Below, piece after piece: positions 7,187 to 15,791 of a stretch of DNA of 30,022 nucleotides (position 1 is the first letter of the stretch; the number at the start of each line of letters is the position of its first letter). Below the pieces are notes generated by a model. That model saw only the letters and a program-made list of their open reading frames with translations, did not search any database and was not told where the DNA came from. A program made the translations under genes and the position numbers. Source of the DNA: J051 sp040752255 (GTDB lineage Bacteria; Armatimonadota; Fimbriimonadia; Fimbriimonadales; ATM1); contig JBFMFD010000007.1 in NCBI GenBank assembly GCA_040752255.1, positions 1 through 30,022 of the forward strand, in the 5' to 3' direction.

Positions 7187-9475
7187 ATGGCTGACACAAG
7201 GACACCACAGGTCAACCCCAGACTCGGTCTGGTGAGCACCTATGTCCCGCGCCACTGCGGCCTCGCCACCTTCTCGAAGGACCTCGTAACCAACTACCGA
7301 CCCGAGCAGGGCCGCAAACGGGGGCAGGCGCTCGTCGTCGCCATTTCGGATGAGGCGGGCGAGATGGAGTACCCGCCGGAAGTCGCCTTCGAGATCCGCA
7401 AACAGGAACCCGAGGACTACTTGGTGGCTGCGGAATTCCTCAACCGCGCTCCACTGGACGTGATCAGCATCCAGCACGAGTACGGCATCTTCGGCGGAAG
7501 GGACGGGGAGTACATCCTCGACCTCGCCAAGCGAGTGCGCAAACCGATCATCCTCACGCTTCACACCGTTCTGCGGGAGCCGACCGCGGGGCAGAGAAGG
7601 ACGCTGTCCCTTCTGTGCCGACAGGCAACCGTCGTGGTGGTTCTCGCGAAGGCGGCCATTCCGCTGCTCATCAAGGAGTATGGCTGCGACGAAGAGCGCA
7701 TCGTTCACATACCGCACGGCGCGCCCGACCTGCCGTTTTCCGACCCCGAGTTCTTCAAGGAGAGCCACGGCGTTACGGGCAAGGACGTTATCATGACGTT
7801 CGGTCTGCTCGGCCCGGGCAAAGGTGTTGAGATGGCGCTCGACGCCATCGCCGAGTTGACGAAGACGCACCCGAACGTCGTGTACATGGTGGTCGGCGCA
7901 ACGCACCCCGAACTGTTGAAGCACGAAGGGGAGCGCTATCGCGAGAGTCTCGAGAAACGGGCGCGCGAACTCGGAATCGAACAGTACGTGCAGTTCGTCA
8001 ACAAGTACCTGACGCAGCAGGAAGTTGAGGAATACCTGCAGATGGCCGACGTATACCTCGCGCCTTATCCCGGGGCGCAACAAGTTGCTTCGGGACCTCT
8101 CACGTTCTCGCTCGCCGCGGGCAAGGCTGTTGTCGCCACGCCGTTTGTCGCCGCCGAAGAGTTGCTGGCGGACGGCCGCGGCGTGCTCACGTCGTTCAAC
8201 GACGCTCGTGCTCTCGCCGAGAACCTCGCGAAGATTCTTGAAGACCCCGTGGCGCGCGTGGTGATGCGAAAGAAGGGGTACAAGTTCGGCCGCTCCCTCA
8301 CCTGGCCGAGCGTCGGAACACGGTACTACAAGGTCGCCGCCGGCTTGATGTCGGGGGAGCACAAGTTGAACGTCCCGCCGCGAATCGCCCGCGAGCGCTT
8401 CGTGGAGTGGAGACACTTCGAGGCGCTCTTCGACGACGTCGGAATGCTCCAGCACGCGAAGTTCGGCGTGCCGGATCGCAACCACGGCTACTGCTCCGAC
8501 GACAACGCTCGCGCGGTCGTGCTCTGCTGCAACGAGTGGTGCCTCAACCGTAGCGAGTTCGTCCTTCCGTGGCTGCGGTGCGCCATCTCGTTCCTCCACC
8601 ACGCCTACAACCCTCAGAACGGGCGAATGCGCAACTTCATGGGATACGACCGGCAGTGGCTCGACAAGGCGGGCTCCGAGGACGCGCACGGCAGATGCGT
8701 GTGGGCGAGCGGCGTCGCAGCCGCCTACGGCCCGGAGTTCGCCGCCCGCGAACTCGCCTTCGAGCTGTTCCACCTTCTCCTGCAGAAACTGGATCGCTTC
8801 ACCTCGCCGCGCGCTTGGGCGTTCTGCCTTCTCGGCATCACGGCGTATCTCGAACGCTACGGCGGGGACCTCGCGGTGCAGAAGGTGGGGAAGGGGCTCG
8901 CGCTCCGCCTTGCCGACCGCTATGAGAAGACGCGCGAACAGGAGTGGCACTGGTTCGAGACCGTGCTCTCGTACGATAACGCTAGGCTCGGCGAGGCGAT
9001 CCTCGCCGCGTCTTCCTGGTGCAGCGACGAGAGGATGCGCTCGATCGGCTTGGAGGCTCTTGAGTGGTTGTTCACCGTCTGCGAGGGGCCTGCCGGACAC
9101 CTGTCGCTCGTCGGCAGCAACGGCTGGTACCGCAAGGGAAGCGAGAAGGCGCGCTTCGACCAGCAGCCCGTTGACGCCGCGGCGATGGTAGCCGCCGCAA
9201 AGCGCGCCTTCGAACTCACCGACGACGAGAAGTGGCGCGACCGAATGGAAGTCGCCTACGAGTGGTTCCTCGGGCGCAACGACCTCGGAATCTCGCTGGT
9301 TGACGCTTCCACCGGCGGCTGCAGAGACGGCCTGACTGCTACCGGCGTGAACGAAAACATGGGGGCAGAGTCCACCCTTTCGTGGCTTCTCGCCAGCCTC
9401 GATATCGTCGAAGTGCGTGCATGCACCGAGGATATGCCTCAACCGGCCGCGCAAGTGCATGCCTCGAAGGGCTAA
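7187..9475 (+). CDS. GT4 glycosyltransferase with C-terminal helical (toroid-like) domain
   Basis: 762 residues. The N-terminal half (about 12-390) is a GT-B fold of family GT4: the first Rossmann motif with CGLATFSKDL (24-33), QHEYG (96-100), TLHT (124-127), HIPHG (174-178), GLLGPGKG (206-213), and the donor region QQVASG (298-303) with ATPFVAAEELLADGRG (317-332). The usual EX7E donor motif is not recognisable: Gln and Phe occupy the expected places, as in a GT4 subgroup I remember pairing with GH130. The C-terminal half (about 405-750) is alpha-helical, starting near RNHGYCSDDNAR (431-442), and resembles an alpha/alpha toroid. Probably a cytoplasmic mannoside-type transferase, inferred from the neighbouring GH130. 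It ends 9 bases before RNase J. Confidence 0.85.
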   Translation: MADTRTPQVNPRLGLVSTYVPRHCGLATFSKDLVTNYRPEQGRKRGQALVVAISDEAGEMEYPPEVAFEIRKQEPEDYLVAAEFLNRAPLDVISIQHEYGIFGGRDGEYILDLAKRVRKPIILTLHTVLREPTAGQRRTLSLLCRQATVVVVLAKAAIPLLIKEYGCDEERIVHIPHGAPDLPFSDPEFFKESHGVTGKDVIMTFGLLGPGKGVEMALDAIAELTKTHPNVVYMVVGATHPELLKHEGERYRESLEKRARELGIEQYVQFVNKYLTQQEVEEYLQMADVYLAPYPGAQQVASGPLTFSLAAGKAVVATPFVAAEELLADGRGVLTSFNDARALAENLAKILEDPVARVVMRKKGYKFGRSLTWPSVGTRYYKVAAGLMSGEHKLNVPPRIARERFVEWRHFEALFDDVGMLQHAKFGVPDRNHGYCSDDNARAVVLCCNEWCLNRSEFVLPWLRCAISFLHHAYNPQNGRMRNFMGYDRQWLDKAGSEDAHGRCVWASGVAAAYGPEFAARELAFELFHLLLQKLDRFTSPRAWAFCLLGITAYLERYGGDLAVQKVGKGLALRLADRYEKTREQEWHWFETVLSYDNARLGEAILAASSWCSDERMRSIGLEALEWLFTVCEGPAGHLSLVGSNGWYRKGSEKARFDQQPVDAAAMVAAAKRAFELTDDEKWRDRMEVAYEWFLGRNDLGISLVDASTGGCRDGLTATGVNENMGAESTLSWLLASLDIVEVRACTEDMPQPAAQVHASKG

Positions 9476-9478
9476 ACT
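9473..9478 (+). promoter_or_regulatory. TAAACT hexamer six bases before the RNase J start (possible -10)
   Basis: TAAACT overlaps the stop codon of the glycosyltransferase and ends exactly six bases before the GTG at 9485. The nearest purine-rich stretch (GAAGGG) is too far upstream to be a convincing Shine-Dalgarno. This fits the leaderless geometry seen at other genes in the window; coincidence is possible for one site alone. Confidence 0.35.
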
Positions 9479-9484
9479 GTCGGT

Positions 9485-11131
9485 GTGAGCGAGATTTCTC
9501 TAATTCCCCTGGGGGGCGCCGGCGAGATAGGAAAGAACATCACGGTGCTCCGCCAGGATGACGCCATCCTCGTCGTAGACGCCGGGCTTAGCTTCCCCAC
9601 CGACGAGATGCACGGCGTTGACATCGTTATTCCAGACTACACTTATCTTCGGCAGAACGCAGACAAGGTCGTCGGCATCGTGCTTACGCACGGGCACGAA
9701 GACCATGTCGGAGCCTTGCCGTACATCCTCTCCGAACTCGACGTGCCGGTCTACGGCACCGAACTTACCATCGCGCTTGTGAAGCGCAAACTGAACGAGC
9801 CCGGGCGAAAGACTCGGGGAACACTACATACCATCACTCCAGGTGAGCGATTCCAGGTAGGCCCGTTCGAGGTCGAGCCGATTCACATGACACACAGCCT
9901 GCCCCAGTCGTGCGCGCTCGCCATTCGCACCGCCATCGGCATCGTCCTCTTCTCGGGTGACTTCAAGATTGACTTCACGCCGATAGACGGCAAGTTGTCC
10001 GACATTGCGCGCCTGGGTGAACTGGGCGACGAGGGCGTTACCGTACTCCTTTCCGACTGCACGAACGTCGAGTTCTCCGGCTGGAGCCCCAGTGAGCGCA
10101 CCGTTCGCGCGGGATTCGAACGCGTGTTCCGAGATGCGCCCGGCAGGATTCTCATCACAACCTTCGCCTCGAACCTCCACCGCTTGCAGCAGGCGTTTGA
10201 CGTTTCAAAGCAGTTCGGAAGGAAGGTCGCCATCGCAGGCAGAAGCATGGAGCAAACGACGTCAATCGGTAGAGCACTCGGCATCATCCGAGCGGACGAC
10301 GGCCTCTTTGTGAACCTCGACGAATGCGAAGAGATTCCAGACGCCCGGCTTACGATTCTCGCAACCGGCAGCCAGGGCGAGCCATTGGCGGCGTTGAACC
10401 GAATCGCGACCGAGGCGCATCGCCAACTTTACGTCAAACAGGGCGACACCGTCATCTACTCAGCCCGCCCCATCCCAGGGAACGAGGCCGCCATCTATCA
10501 GACCATCAATCGACTGTTCAGGCAGGGCGCGAACGTCGTCTATGGCCCTGAAGAGGGCGTGCATGTGAGCGGGCATGGCTACGCCGAGGAGCTGCGCATG
10601 CTCATCAACCTCACGCGCCCGGACTACATCGTCCCGGTCCACGGCGAGCCGAGGCACGTCCATCACTACCTAAGACTCGCGGAAGAGATGGGCTACTCCC
10701 AAGAGAGCGTCGTCGTCATGGAAAACGGCATGCAACTCATCGTTGAGCCTGAGGGAGCGAGGTTTGGAGAGCCCGTGCCGTGCGGCCGAATCCTCGTTGA
10801 CGCCGCTGCGCTTGCCGGGGTGCCGGAGGAGACGCTCCGCGACCGCTCGACCCTCGCGCGAGACGGCGTCATCGTCATCACTATCGCCATTGACTCCGAC
10901 GCCGGGCAGGTCGTCGGAGAACCGGAGGTCTCGGCGCGTGGCGTGCTTACCGGCGACGGAGAACTCGACGACCTCCGAACGGTTCTCAAGGCGACGCTAT
11001 CCTCGCTCACACTCGCGGACCTCAAGGACGTTACCGGCGTCGAGTTGCGAATTGACGAGTCGGCGAGACGCTACCTCCGAAAGCAGATGCGCCGCTATCC
11101 GTTGGTGGTGGCTTCCGTCGTGGACGTGTAG
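9485..11131 (+). CDS. rnj: Ribonuclease J
   Basis: 548 residues from a GTG start, close to the usual RNase J length. The metallo-beta-lactamase domain shows PLGGAGEIGKN (8-18) and the metal-binding HGHEDH (69-74). Further motifs are the conserved H in HMTHS, the aspartate in SDCTNVE, the beta-CASP segment ATGSQGEP, and the late VHGEP metal site. The last 90 residues form the usual small C-terminal domain. RNase J is a cytoplasmic 5'-3' exonuclease and endonuclease in mRNA decay and rRNA maturation. It follows GH130 and GT4 on the same strand but may have its own leaderless promoter. Its stop codon is one base from the stop codon of the convergent permease gene. Confidence 0.95.
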   Translation: MSEISLIPLGGAGEIGKNITVLRQDDAILVVDAGLSFPTDEMHGVDIVIPDYTYLRQNADKVVGIVLTHGHEDHVGALPYILSELDVPVYGTELTIALVKRKLNEPGRKTRGTLHTITPGERFQVGPFEVEPIHMTHSLPQSCALAIRTAIGIVLFSGDFKIDFTPIDGKLSDIARLGELGDEGVTVLLSDCTNVEFSGWSPSERTVRAGFERVFRDAPGRILITTFASNLHRLQQAFDVSKQFGRKVAIAGRSMEQTTSIGRALGIIRADDGLFVNLDECEEIPDARLTILATGSQGEPLAALNRIATEAHRQLYVKQGDTVIYSARPIPGNEAAIYQTINRLFRQGANVVYGPEEGVHVSGHGYAEELRMLINLTRPDYIVPVHGEPRHVHHYLRLAEEMGYSQESVVVMENGMQLIVEPEGARFGEPVPCGRILVDAAALAGVPEETLRDRSTLARDGVIVITIAIDSDAGQVVGEPEVSARGVLTGDGELDDLRTVLKATLSSLTLADLKDVTGVELRIDESARRYLRKQMRRYPLVVASVVDV

Positions 11132-11132
11132 G

Positions 11133-12206
11133 TCAGCCCGCGTCGCCGGTAGCCTCTTCCTCAGAGGCGGCTTGACGCACCATCTCGCGCAGTATCTGTG
11201 CCGCGCCGATGCCGATGATGAGCACGACCGGCCCGACGATCACGCCGACCGGCCCCAGCGTTACAATGCCGCCCAACAAAGAAAAGAAGATGGGTGCGGG
11301 ATGGACCTTGACGCGCGAGCCGATGATGAGCGGCCGAAGCACCGTGTCTATCTGACCGACGACCAGGACGCCCACGGCCACAAGAGTAATCGCCTTGCCG
11401 TACTCGCCCTGCGCAGCGAGCAGAATCGCAATCGGAACCCACAGAACCGGCGTTCCCGCCATGGGAACAAGGGCGAGAAGAATCGAGAGCAACGCCAACA
11501 GGAACGGGAACGGAACGCCCAGCAGCCAATACGTGACCCCTATCGCGACGCCCTGCGCAAGGGCAACCAGAACGATGCCCAAGAACGCGGCGTGCACCAT
11601 GTCGTACACGGAGTCGAGCACACGCTGAGACTGCTCCCTCTCAAGCGGGATGAGGTCGAGGGATGGAATCTGCAGCTTCCTGCCGTCGCGAAGCAGGAAG
11701 AACAGCAGCAGCATCCCGAAGATGAAGTTCAGGATGACCTGGATGCCGGTGGTGATGAACTGCCCCGTCTTTCCTTGGAGCGACTTTGCCCAGTTCTCCG
11801 TTGTCGTACGTACGCTGAAGTCCGTTAGCCCGATCTGCTGCGCATACGGCTGAACGAAGCGGTCCGCCTCGTCAATCAGATGCGCCAGGCTAAGCGACTG
11901 CCCTCTTCCATCCGCTCCCTGCTCAACGACCGCTGCCATCGAGCGCAACTCCGCGTAGAAAAGCAAGCCTGTGAGCACCAACGGCCCGACAACGAACAGC
12001 ATCGCGGCTACCGTGGAAACGAGCGCGCCGACCGTGTCACCATAGCGATCGGCGATGCGCTTGTGTACAGGATAGATGATGATGGCGAGCGTAACCGCCC
12101 ATACGATCGCCTGCCAAAAGGGGCGAAGCATATAGATGATGAGAAACAGAACGAGCAGGCAGGTAAGCCCGAAGGCGACGTTTCGATACCGCTCGACTGT
12201 GTTCAT
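11133..12206 (-). CDS. AI-2E family (PerM-like) membrane permease
   Basis: 357 residues, about eight predicted membrane segments: two near the N terminus (about 11-37 and 58-84), a soluble loop at about 85-150, then one at 150-172 and several after residue 208, including the strongly hydrophobic FPFLLALLSILLALVPMAGT (233-252). This is the AI-2E transporter/PerM layout. Members export small molecules or ions, and the autoinducer name should not be taken as function. It begins 4 bases after the fabH stop, with GGTGG upstream of the ATG, so it is probably the last gene of the plsX-fabH transcript. Its link to lipid synthesis is only positional. Confidence 0.87.
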   Translation of the reverse strand: MNTVERYRNVAFGLTCLLVLFLIIYMLRPFWQAIVWAVTLAIIIYPVHKRIADRYGDTVGALVSTVAAMLFVVGPLVLTGLLFYAELRSMAAVVEQGADGRGQSLSLAHLIDEADRFVQPYAQQIGLTDFSVRTTTENWAKSLQGKTGQFITTGIQVILNFIFGMLLLFFLLRDGRKLQIPSLDLIPLEREQSQRVLDSVYDMVHAAFLGIVLVALAQGVAIGVTYWLLGVPFPFLLALLSILLALVPMAGTPVLWVPIAILLAAQGEYGKAITLVAVGVLVVGQIDTVLRPLIIGSRVKVHPAPIFFSLLGGIVTLGPVGVIVGPVVLIIGIGAAQILREMVRQAASEEEATGDAG

Positions 12207-12210
12207 CGCG

Positions 12211-13197
12211 TTACCACCGAATCAAGTTTGCTCCCCACACCAAACCGGCGCCGAAGCCTACCGTCATCACAAGGTCTCCGCGCTTCAATCTGCCTTGTTG
12301 CTCCGCCTCGTAGAGGGCGACGGGGATGCTGCCCGCGCCCATGTTGCCGTACTTCTGCACGTTCACAAAGACGCGATCCATCGAAAGCCCCAAGTGGTCC
12401 GCCGCGGCGGTGATGATGCGCAGGTTCGCCTGGTGGGGGCAGAAGAGGTCCACATCGTCCGTTGTAAGCCCCGCCTTCTTAAGTACCCGGCTGCAGCTGT
12501 CCGCCATCGCCCGAACCGCGAAGCGAAAGACCTCCTTGCCGGCCATATAGATGTAGGGGCAGGCGGCTTCGCCCCGCGCGCTGTTTGGCGGGTTCAGCGA
12601 GCCGCCCTGCGCGACTTTGATGTGCCTCGCGCCGGAGCCGTCGGAGAGCATGACGGTGGCGACGATGCCGCGGTCGGTGTCCCTCTCGCGCTCCATGAAG
12701 ACCGCTCCGCCCCCGTCGCCGAAGAGCACGCACGTGGAGCGATCCTTCCAGTCAACGAAGTGAGTCAGCGTGTCAATGCCCACCACCACCGCGTTGCTGA
12801 TGGTCCCGCTGCAAATCATTCCGGCGGCGGCCTCGGCAGCGTAGATGAAGCCCGCGCACGCCGCGCCGAGGTCATAGGCGCCTGCATGCTTCGCGCCGAT
12901 CGCGTCCTGAATCAGAGAGGCGGTGCCGGGGAAGAGGTAGTCTCCCGTAACGGTGGCGCAAACGACCATGTCCACCTCCTCCGGGTTCTTGCCGGCTCGC
13001 TCGAGCGCTTCTCTCGCCGCGCGGGTGCCGAAGTAGGACGAGGATTGCCCCGGCTCGGCGATTCGCCTCTCCTTGATGCCCGTGCGCGTCTGAATCCACT
13101 CGTCGGAGGTGTCGACGATCGCCTCGAACTCGTCGTTCGTCATGACGCGGTCTGCGACCGCCATGCCGATGGACTGAATGACGGCTCGATCAGGCAC
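12211..13197 (-). CDS. fabH: Beta-ketoacyl-ACP synthase III (FabH)
   Basis: 328 residues from a GTG start that overlaps the end of plsX by 8 bases, which suggests translational coupling. It condenses acetyl-CoA (or another short acyl-CoA) with malonyl-ACP to start type II fatty acid synthesis in the cytoplasm. The triad is visible: C114 in GAACAGF, H255 in CPHQANLR, and N285 in YGNMGAGS. TSDEWIQTRTGI (30-41) is the typical N-terminal signature. The plsX-fabH order is the common one. Acyl chain preference (straight or branched) cannot be read from the sequence. Confidence 0.95.
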   Translation of the reverse strand: MPDRAVIQSIGMAVADRVMTNDEFEAIVDTSDEWIQTRTGIKERRIAEPGQSSSYFGTRAAREALERAGKNPEEVDMVVCATVTGDYLFPGTASLIQDAIGAKHAGAYDLGAACAGFIYAAEAAAGMICSGTISNAVVVGIDTLTHFVDWKDRSTCVLFGDGGGAVFMERERDTDRGIVATVMLSDGSGARHIKVAQGGSLNPPNSARGEAACPYIYMAGKEVFRFAVRAMADSCSRVLKKAGLTTDDVDLFCPHQANLRIITAAADHLGLSMDRVFVNVQKYGNMGAGSIPVALYEAEQQGRLKRGDLVMTVGFGAGLVWGANLIRW

Positions 13198-14191
13198 TTG
13201 CCTCGCCTCCCAGCGCAGCCGCCCGCTTGGCGATCAGGTCCGTCAGGTGCCCCGCATACCCACGATGGGCGTTCAGCAGGGCGTTACGAATGGCGCGTTC
13301 ATCGCTGTGCCCGTGGCAGATGAAGCAGATTCCGTTCACGCCGAGGAGCGGCGCACCGCCGATTTCGGCGTAGTCCATCTTTCGTTTCATGTCTTCCAAT
13401 CCCTTCCTAAGGAGCAAGAGCGGCAGGCGAAGGATCGGGTTCTTCGGCACGCTCTCGCGGAACATCTCCATGACAAACGCGCCGAGACCCTCCGCCGTCT
13501 TCAGCAGGACGTTACCCACGAATGCGTCACACACCACGACGTCCGCGTTGCCGTCGAACAGGCTCTTGCCCTCGATGTTACCGATGAAGTTAGGCAGGTT
13601 CGCACAGAACACCTTGTACGCCTCTTTGGTCAGGTTGTTGCCCTTGCTCGGTTCTTCGCCTATGTTCAGCAGCGCGATGCTCGGCGAGCGAATGCCCAAC
13701 ACCGCCTCGGCGTACGCCGCGCCCATCACGGCAAACTCCAGCAGGTTGCGGACTGTCGCGTCGGGCATTGCACCGCTGTCCAACAGCACGAACCGCTCGC
13801 GGCGACTCGGAATGATGGTCGCGATCGCAGGACGCGAGACGCCCGGGATGCACTTCCAAAACAGGTGCGCAGCCGCCGCCGCCGCCCCGGTGTTCCCAGC
13901 AGAAACGAACGCATCCGCCTCGCCGCTTCGCACAAGGTTCGCCGCCACCACGAGAGACGAGTCACGCTTGCGGCGAACCGCGGTCGCCGGTTCCTCCCCC
14001 ATCTCGATAACGTCGTTGGCCGGCACAATCCGCACGTTCGAAGGCAGGTCGCGCGACGCCGAAGACAGGATCGCCTCCGGGTTGCCGACGAGCAGCACCT
14101 CACCGTCAATCTGCTCCGACGCCGCCACGGCTCCCGGCACGGTAACGCGCGGGCCGAAGTCGCCTCCCATGGCGTCGAGCGCGATGCGCAT
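13190..14191 (-). CDS. plsX: Phosphate acyltransferase PlsX
   Basis: 333 residues. The ATG at 14191 gives the family N terminus MRIALDAMGGDFGP and is preferred to an upstream start that would overlap the DUF177 gene. PlsX converts acyl-ACP to acyl-phosphate, the first step of the PlsX/PlsY route to phosphatidic acid, at the inner face of the membrane. Other family landmarks are SAGNTGA, GAMPDATVRNLLEFA, LLNIGEE and CDAFVGNVLLKTAEG. GGAGGAG lies about 11 bases and AAGG immediately before the start. It begins 2 bases after the DUF177 stop and overlaps fabH by 8 bases. Confidence 0.95.
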   Translation of the reverse strand: MRIALDAMGGDFGPRVTVPGAVAASEQIDGEVLLVGNPEAILSSASRDLPSNVRIVPANDVIEMGEEPATAVRRKRDSSLVVAANLVRSGEADAFVSAGNTGAAAAAAHLFWKCIPGVSRPAIATIIPSRRERFVLLDSGAMPDATVRNLLEFAVMGAAYAEAVLGIRSPSIALLNIGEEPSKGNNLTKEAYKVFCANLPNFIGNIEGKSLFDGNADVVVCDAFVGNVLLKTAEGLGAFVMEMFRESVPKNPILRLPLLLLRKGLEDMKRKMDYAEIGGAPLLGVNGICFICHGHSDERAIRNALLNAHRGYAGHLTDLIAKRAAALGGEASA

Positions 14192-14193
14192 CC

Positions 14194-14709
14194 TTAGCCC
14201 CGCTCCTCCTTGTCCTCCAGCAGACTGGAGAGGATTTGAAACTCCGGACGCCCCTTCGGCGAGGCGTTCGGCACCTCGACCCCGGGGCAGTCGGGCCGGC
14301 AAAGGGCCGTGAACGGCATCCAGCCCCAGATGTCCTGCCGAATCAACTCTTCATAGAGCAGGCTGTTCCCCTTGAACATGACCGCGTCCTCACCCGGCTT
14401 CACGTATGCGGTTCCGCCACTACCGTAGCCTGCCGCGACGCCTTCAACCGGGAACTCCTCGTGCACCTCGAACTCGAGGGGCACCTCGACCGGCTCGGTG
14501 CATCGCGCGCACTCCAGCACGACGGTCGTGTGCAGCACTCCCTCAATCACGAGGATCTGGCCGGTCGAGACGGCGGAAAGCTCGCCTACGACGGGCTCAA
14601 CTAAATCGAGGTCCGTCTCCTCTTCGAGGTTGGTGCTGACCTGGAGAGTGACCGTGCGTCCTGGGTGCTGGAGCGCGTCGTTCAGGTCGAAGAGTCGTGC
14701 TTTTCGCAT
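14194..14709 (-). CDS. YceD/DUF177 family protein, zinc-binding tail partly lost
   Basis: 171 residues. Typical YceD features are an N-terminal beta-rich half, LECARCTEP (65-73) and a C-terminal LCRPDCPG near 136-143. Family proteins usually carry another Cys pair just after this, which is missing here: the tail continues as PNASPKGRPEFQ without cysteines. YceD is linked to 23S rRNA synthesis and is normally followed by rpmF (ribosomal protein L32). Here it is followed 2 bases later by plsX. The start has only a weak GCAGG upstream; TAGACT about 24 bases before the ATG may be a -10 box. Confidence 0.8.
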   Translation of the reverse strand: MRKARLFDLNDALQHPGRTVTLQVSTNLEEETDLDLVEPVVGELSAVSTGQILVIEGVLHTTVVLECARCTEPVEVPLEFEVHEEFPVEGVAAGYGSGGTAYVKPGEDAVMFKGNSLLYEELIRQDIWGWMPFTALCRPDCPGVEVPNASPKGRPEFQILSSLLEDKEERG

Positions 14710-14745
14710 TGCCTGCGGAGACCGGGCGGCAGTCTACCTCCAGGC

Positions 14746-15297
14746 TCACTGCTCGCCGTCGGTTGGCAGCGCGGCGGCGTCCTGTGGTTTTAGCGAGCGA
14801 TGCAACTCTGAGCGCCCTTTCTCAACCGTCCCGAGCACCCTGGAGACGACGTTCTCTAACTTCGTGAGCACGTCGTGGGCATACTGGTCCGCCTCTCGCC
14901 GAAGACGGTTCGCCTCGGTCTCTGCGGCGGCGCGGGTCTTGTCCGCCTCAGCCTTCGCGATGCGCAGAATCTCGTTCTCGTTGAGCATCCTATCCTGCTC
15001 CATTCGGGCGCGTTGTAGCGTCTGCTCCGCGTCCTTGCGGGCAGCGTCAATGACGTGCTGCGCCTCGATTCGTGCGCGGTTCTCGATGGTCTCCGCCTCC
15101 TGCTTGGCGGTGTTGAGTACGCGGTTCGCTTCATCCCGAATCTGCGCCGCCTGTCGTATCTCCTCGGGGAGCAGGGCGTGCAGTTTCCGAAGAATCACGG
15201 CGCACTCCTCCTTGTTGAGACCCAAGGTAATGCCGAGGAACTGGCGCGTGGATTCCAGGTGCTGCCTCAACTCTTCCAACGCTTTGATGACTTCCAC
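14746..15297 (-). CDS. Coiled-coil protein (DivIVA / ATP synthase b-like)
   Basis: 183 residues from a GTG start, with GGAGG 11 bases upstream. Residues 1-50 are a mixed N-terminal segment. About 45-165 is one long charged helix rich in Ala, Glu, Arg and Lys with heptad spacing, as in DivIVA-like or ATP synthase b-subunit-like stalks. No transmembrane segment is present. The last 15 residues are probably disordered. Similar proteins often sit next to coaD in other phyla (from memory). A structural or cell-envelope scaffolding role is likely, but no function can be assigned. It lies 6 bases after coaD. Confidence 0.7.
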   Translation of the reverse strand: MEVIKALEELRQHLESTRQFLGITLGLNKEECAVILRKLHALLPEEIRQAAQIRDEANRVLNTAKQEAETIENRARIEAQHVIDAARKDAEQTLQRARMEQDRMLNENEILRIAKAEADKTRAAAETEANRLRREADQYAHDVLTKLENVVSRVLGTVEKGRSELHRSLKPQDAAALPTDGEQ

Positions 15298-15303
15298 TCT
15301 TGG

Positions 15304-15789
15304 TCAGACCTCCTCAACGGTGCGCTGTTGCAGCCTCCGCGCCACCGGCTCGGGCACCAGTTTGCGCACATCGCCGCCCAGTCGCGCAATCTCTTTCACA
15401 ATACTGGACGAAACAAACATCACGTCTGCACTTGTCATCAGGAAGATTGTCTCCACATCGGGAGCCAGGGTGCGGTTGGCGAGAGCCATCTGGAACTCGT
15501 TCTCGAAGTCGGAAACCGCGCGAAGCCCCCGAATGACCACCGAGGCGCGCTTCTCCCGAGCAAACTCCACCAGCAACCCCGAGAACGGCTCGACATCAAC
15601 GTTCTCGAACTCCGCCGCAATCTCCTCAAGCATCGCGAGGCGGTCCTCCAACCCAAACAGCGGGCGCTTCGTCGGGTTTGCTCCGACCGCGATGATGACT
15701 CGGTCGAAGAGCCCCGCCGCGCGGCGGATGATGTCCACATGGCCGAGCGTCGGTGGGTCGAAGGTTCCGGGATAGACGGCGATTCCCAT
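15304..15789 (-). CDS. coaD: Pantetheine-phosphate adenylyltransferase (CoaD)
   Basis: 161 residues, the normal size. CoaD transfers AMP from ATP to 4'-phosphopantetheine, the penultimate step of CoA synthesis. Visible motifs are YPGTFDPPTLGHVDI (6-20), holding the TxGH nucleotide-binding signature (T14-H17), IRGLRAVSDFENEFQMA (86-102), and VSSSIVKEIA (126-135), the usual ISSS loop with Val for Ile. It starts 2 bases after the acs stop codon, so the two CoA-related genes are probably transcribed together. Confidence 0.95.
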   Translation of the reverse strand: MGIAVYPGTFDPPTLGHVDIIRRAAGLFDRVIIAVGANPTKRPLFGLEDRLAMLEEIAAEFENVDVEPFSGLLVEFAREKRASVVIRGLRAVSDFENEFQMALANRTLAPDVETIFLMTSADVMFVSSSIVKEIARLGGDVRKLVPEPVARRLQQRTVEEV

Positions 15790-15791
15790 GT

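Noticed and set aside
7154..9460. A 768-codon open frame on the minus strand opposite the glycosyltransferase gene
   Set aside because: It lies fully antisense to a gene with clear GT4 motifs, its product resembles no family, and such long antisense frames arise from GC-rich codon use.
14192..14302. An upstream start for PlsX inside the DUF177 gene
   Set aside because: The family N terminus MRIALDAMGGDFGP starts exactly at the ATG at 14191.
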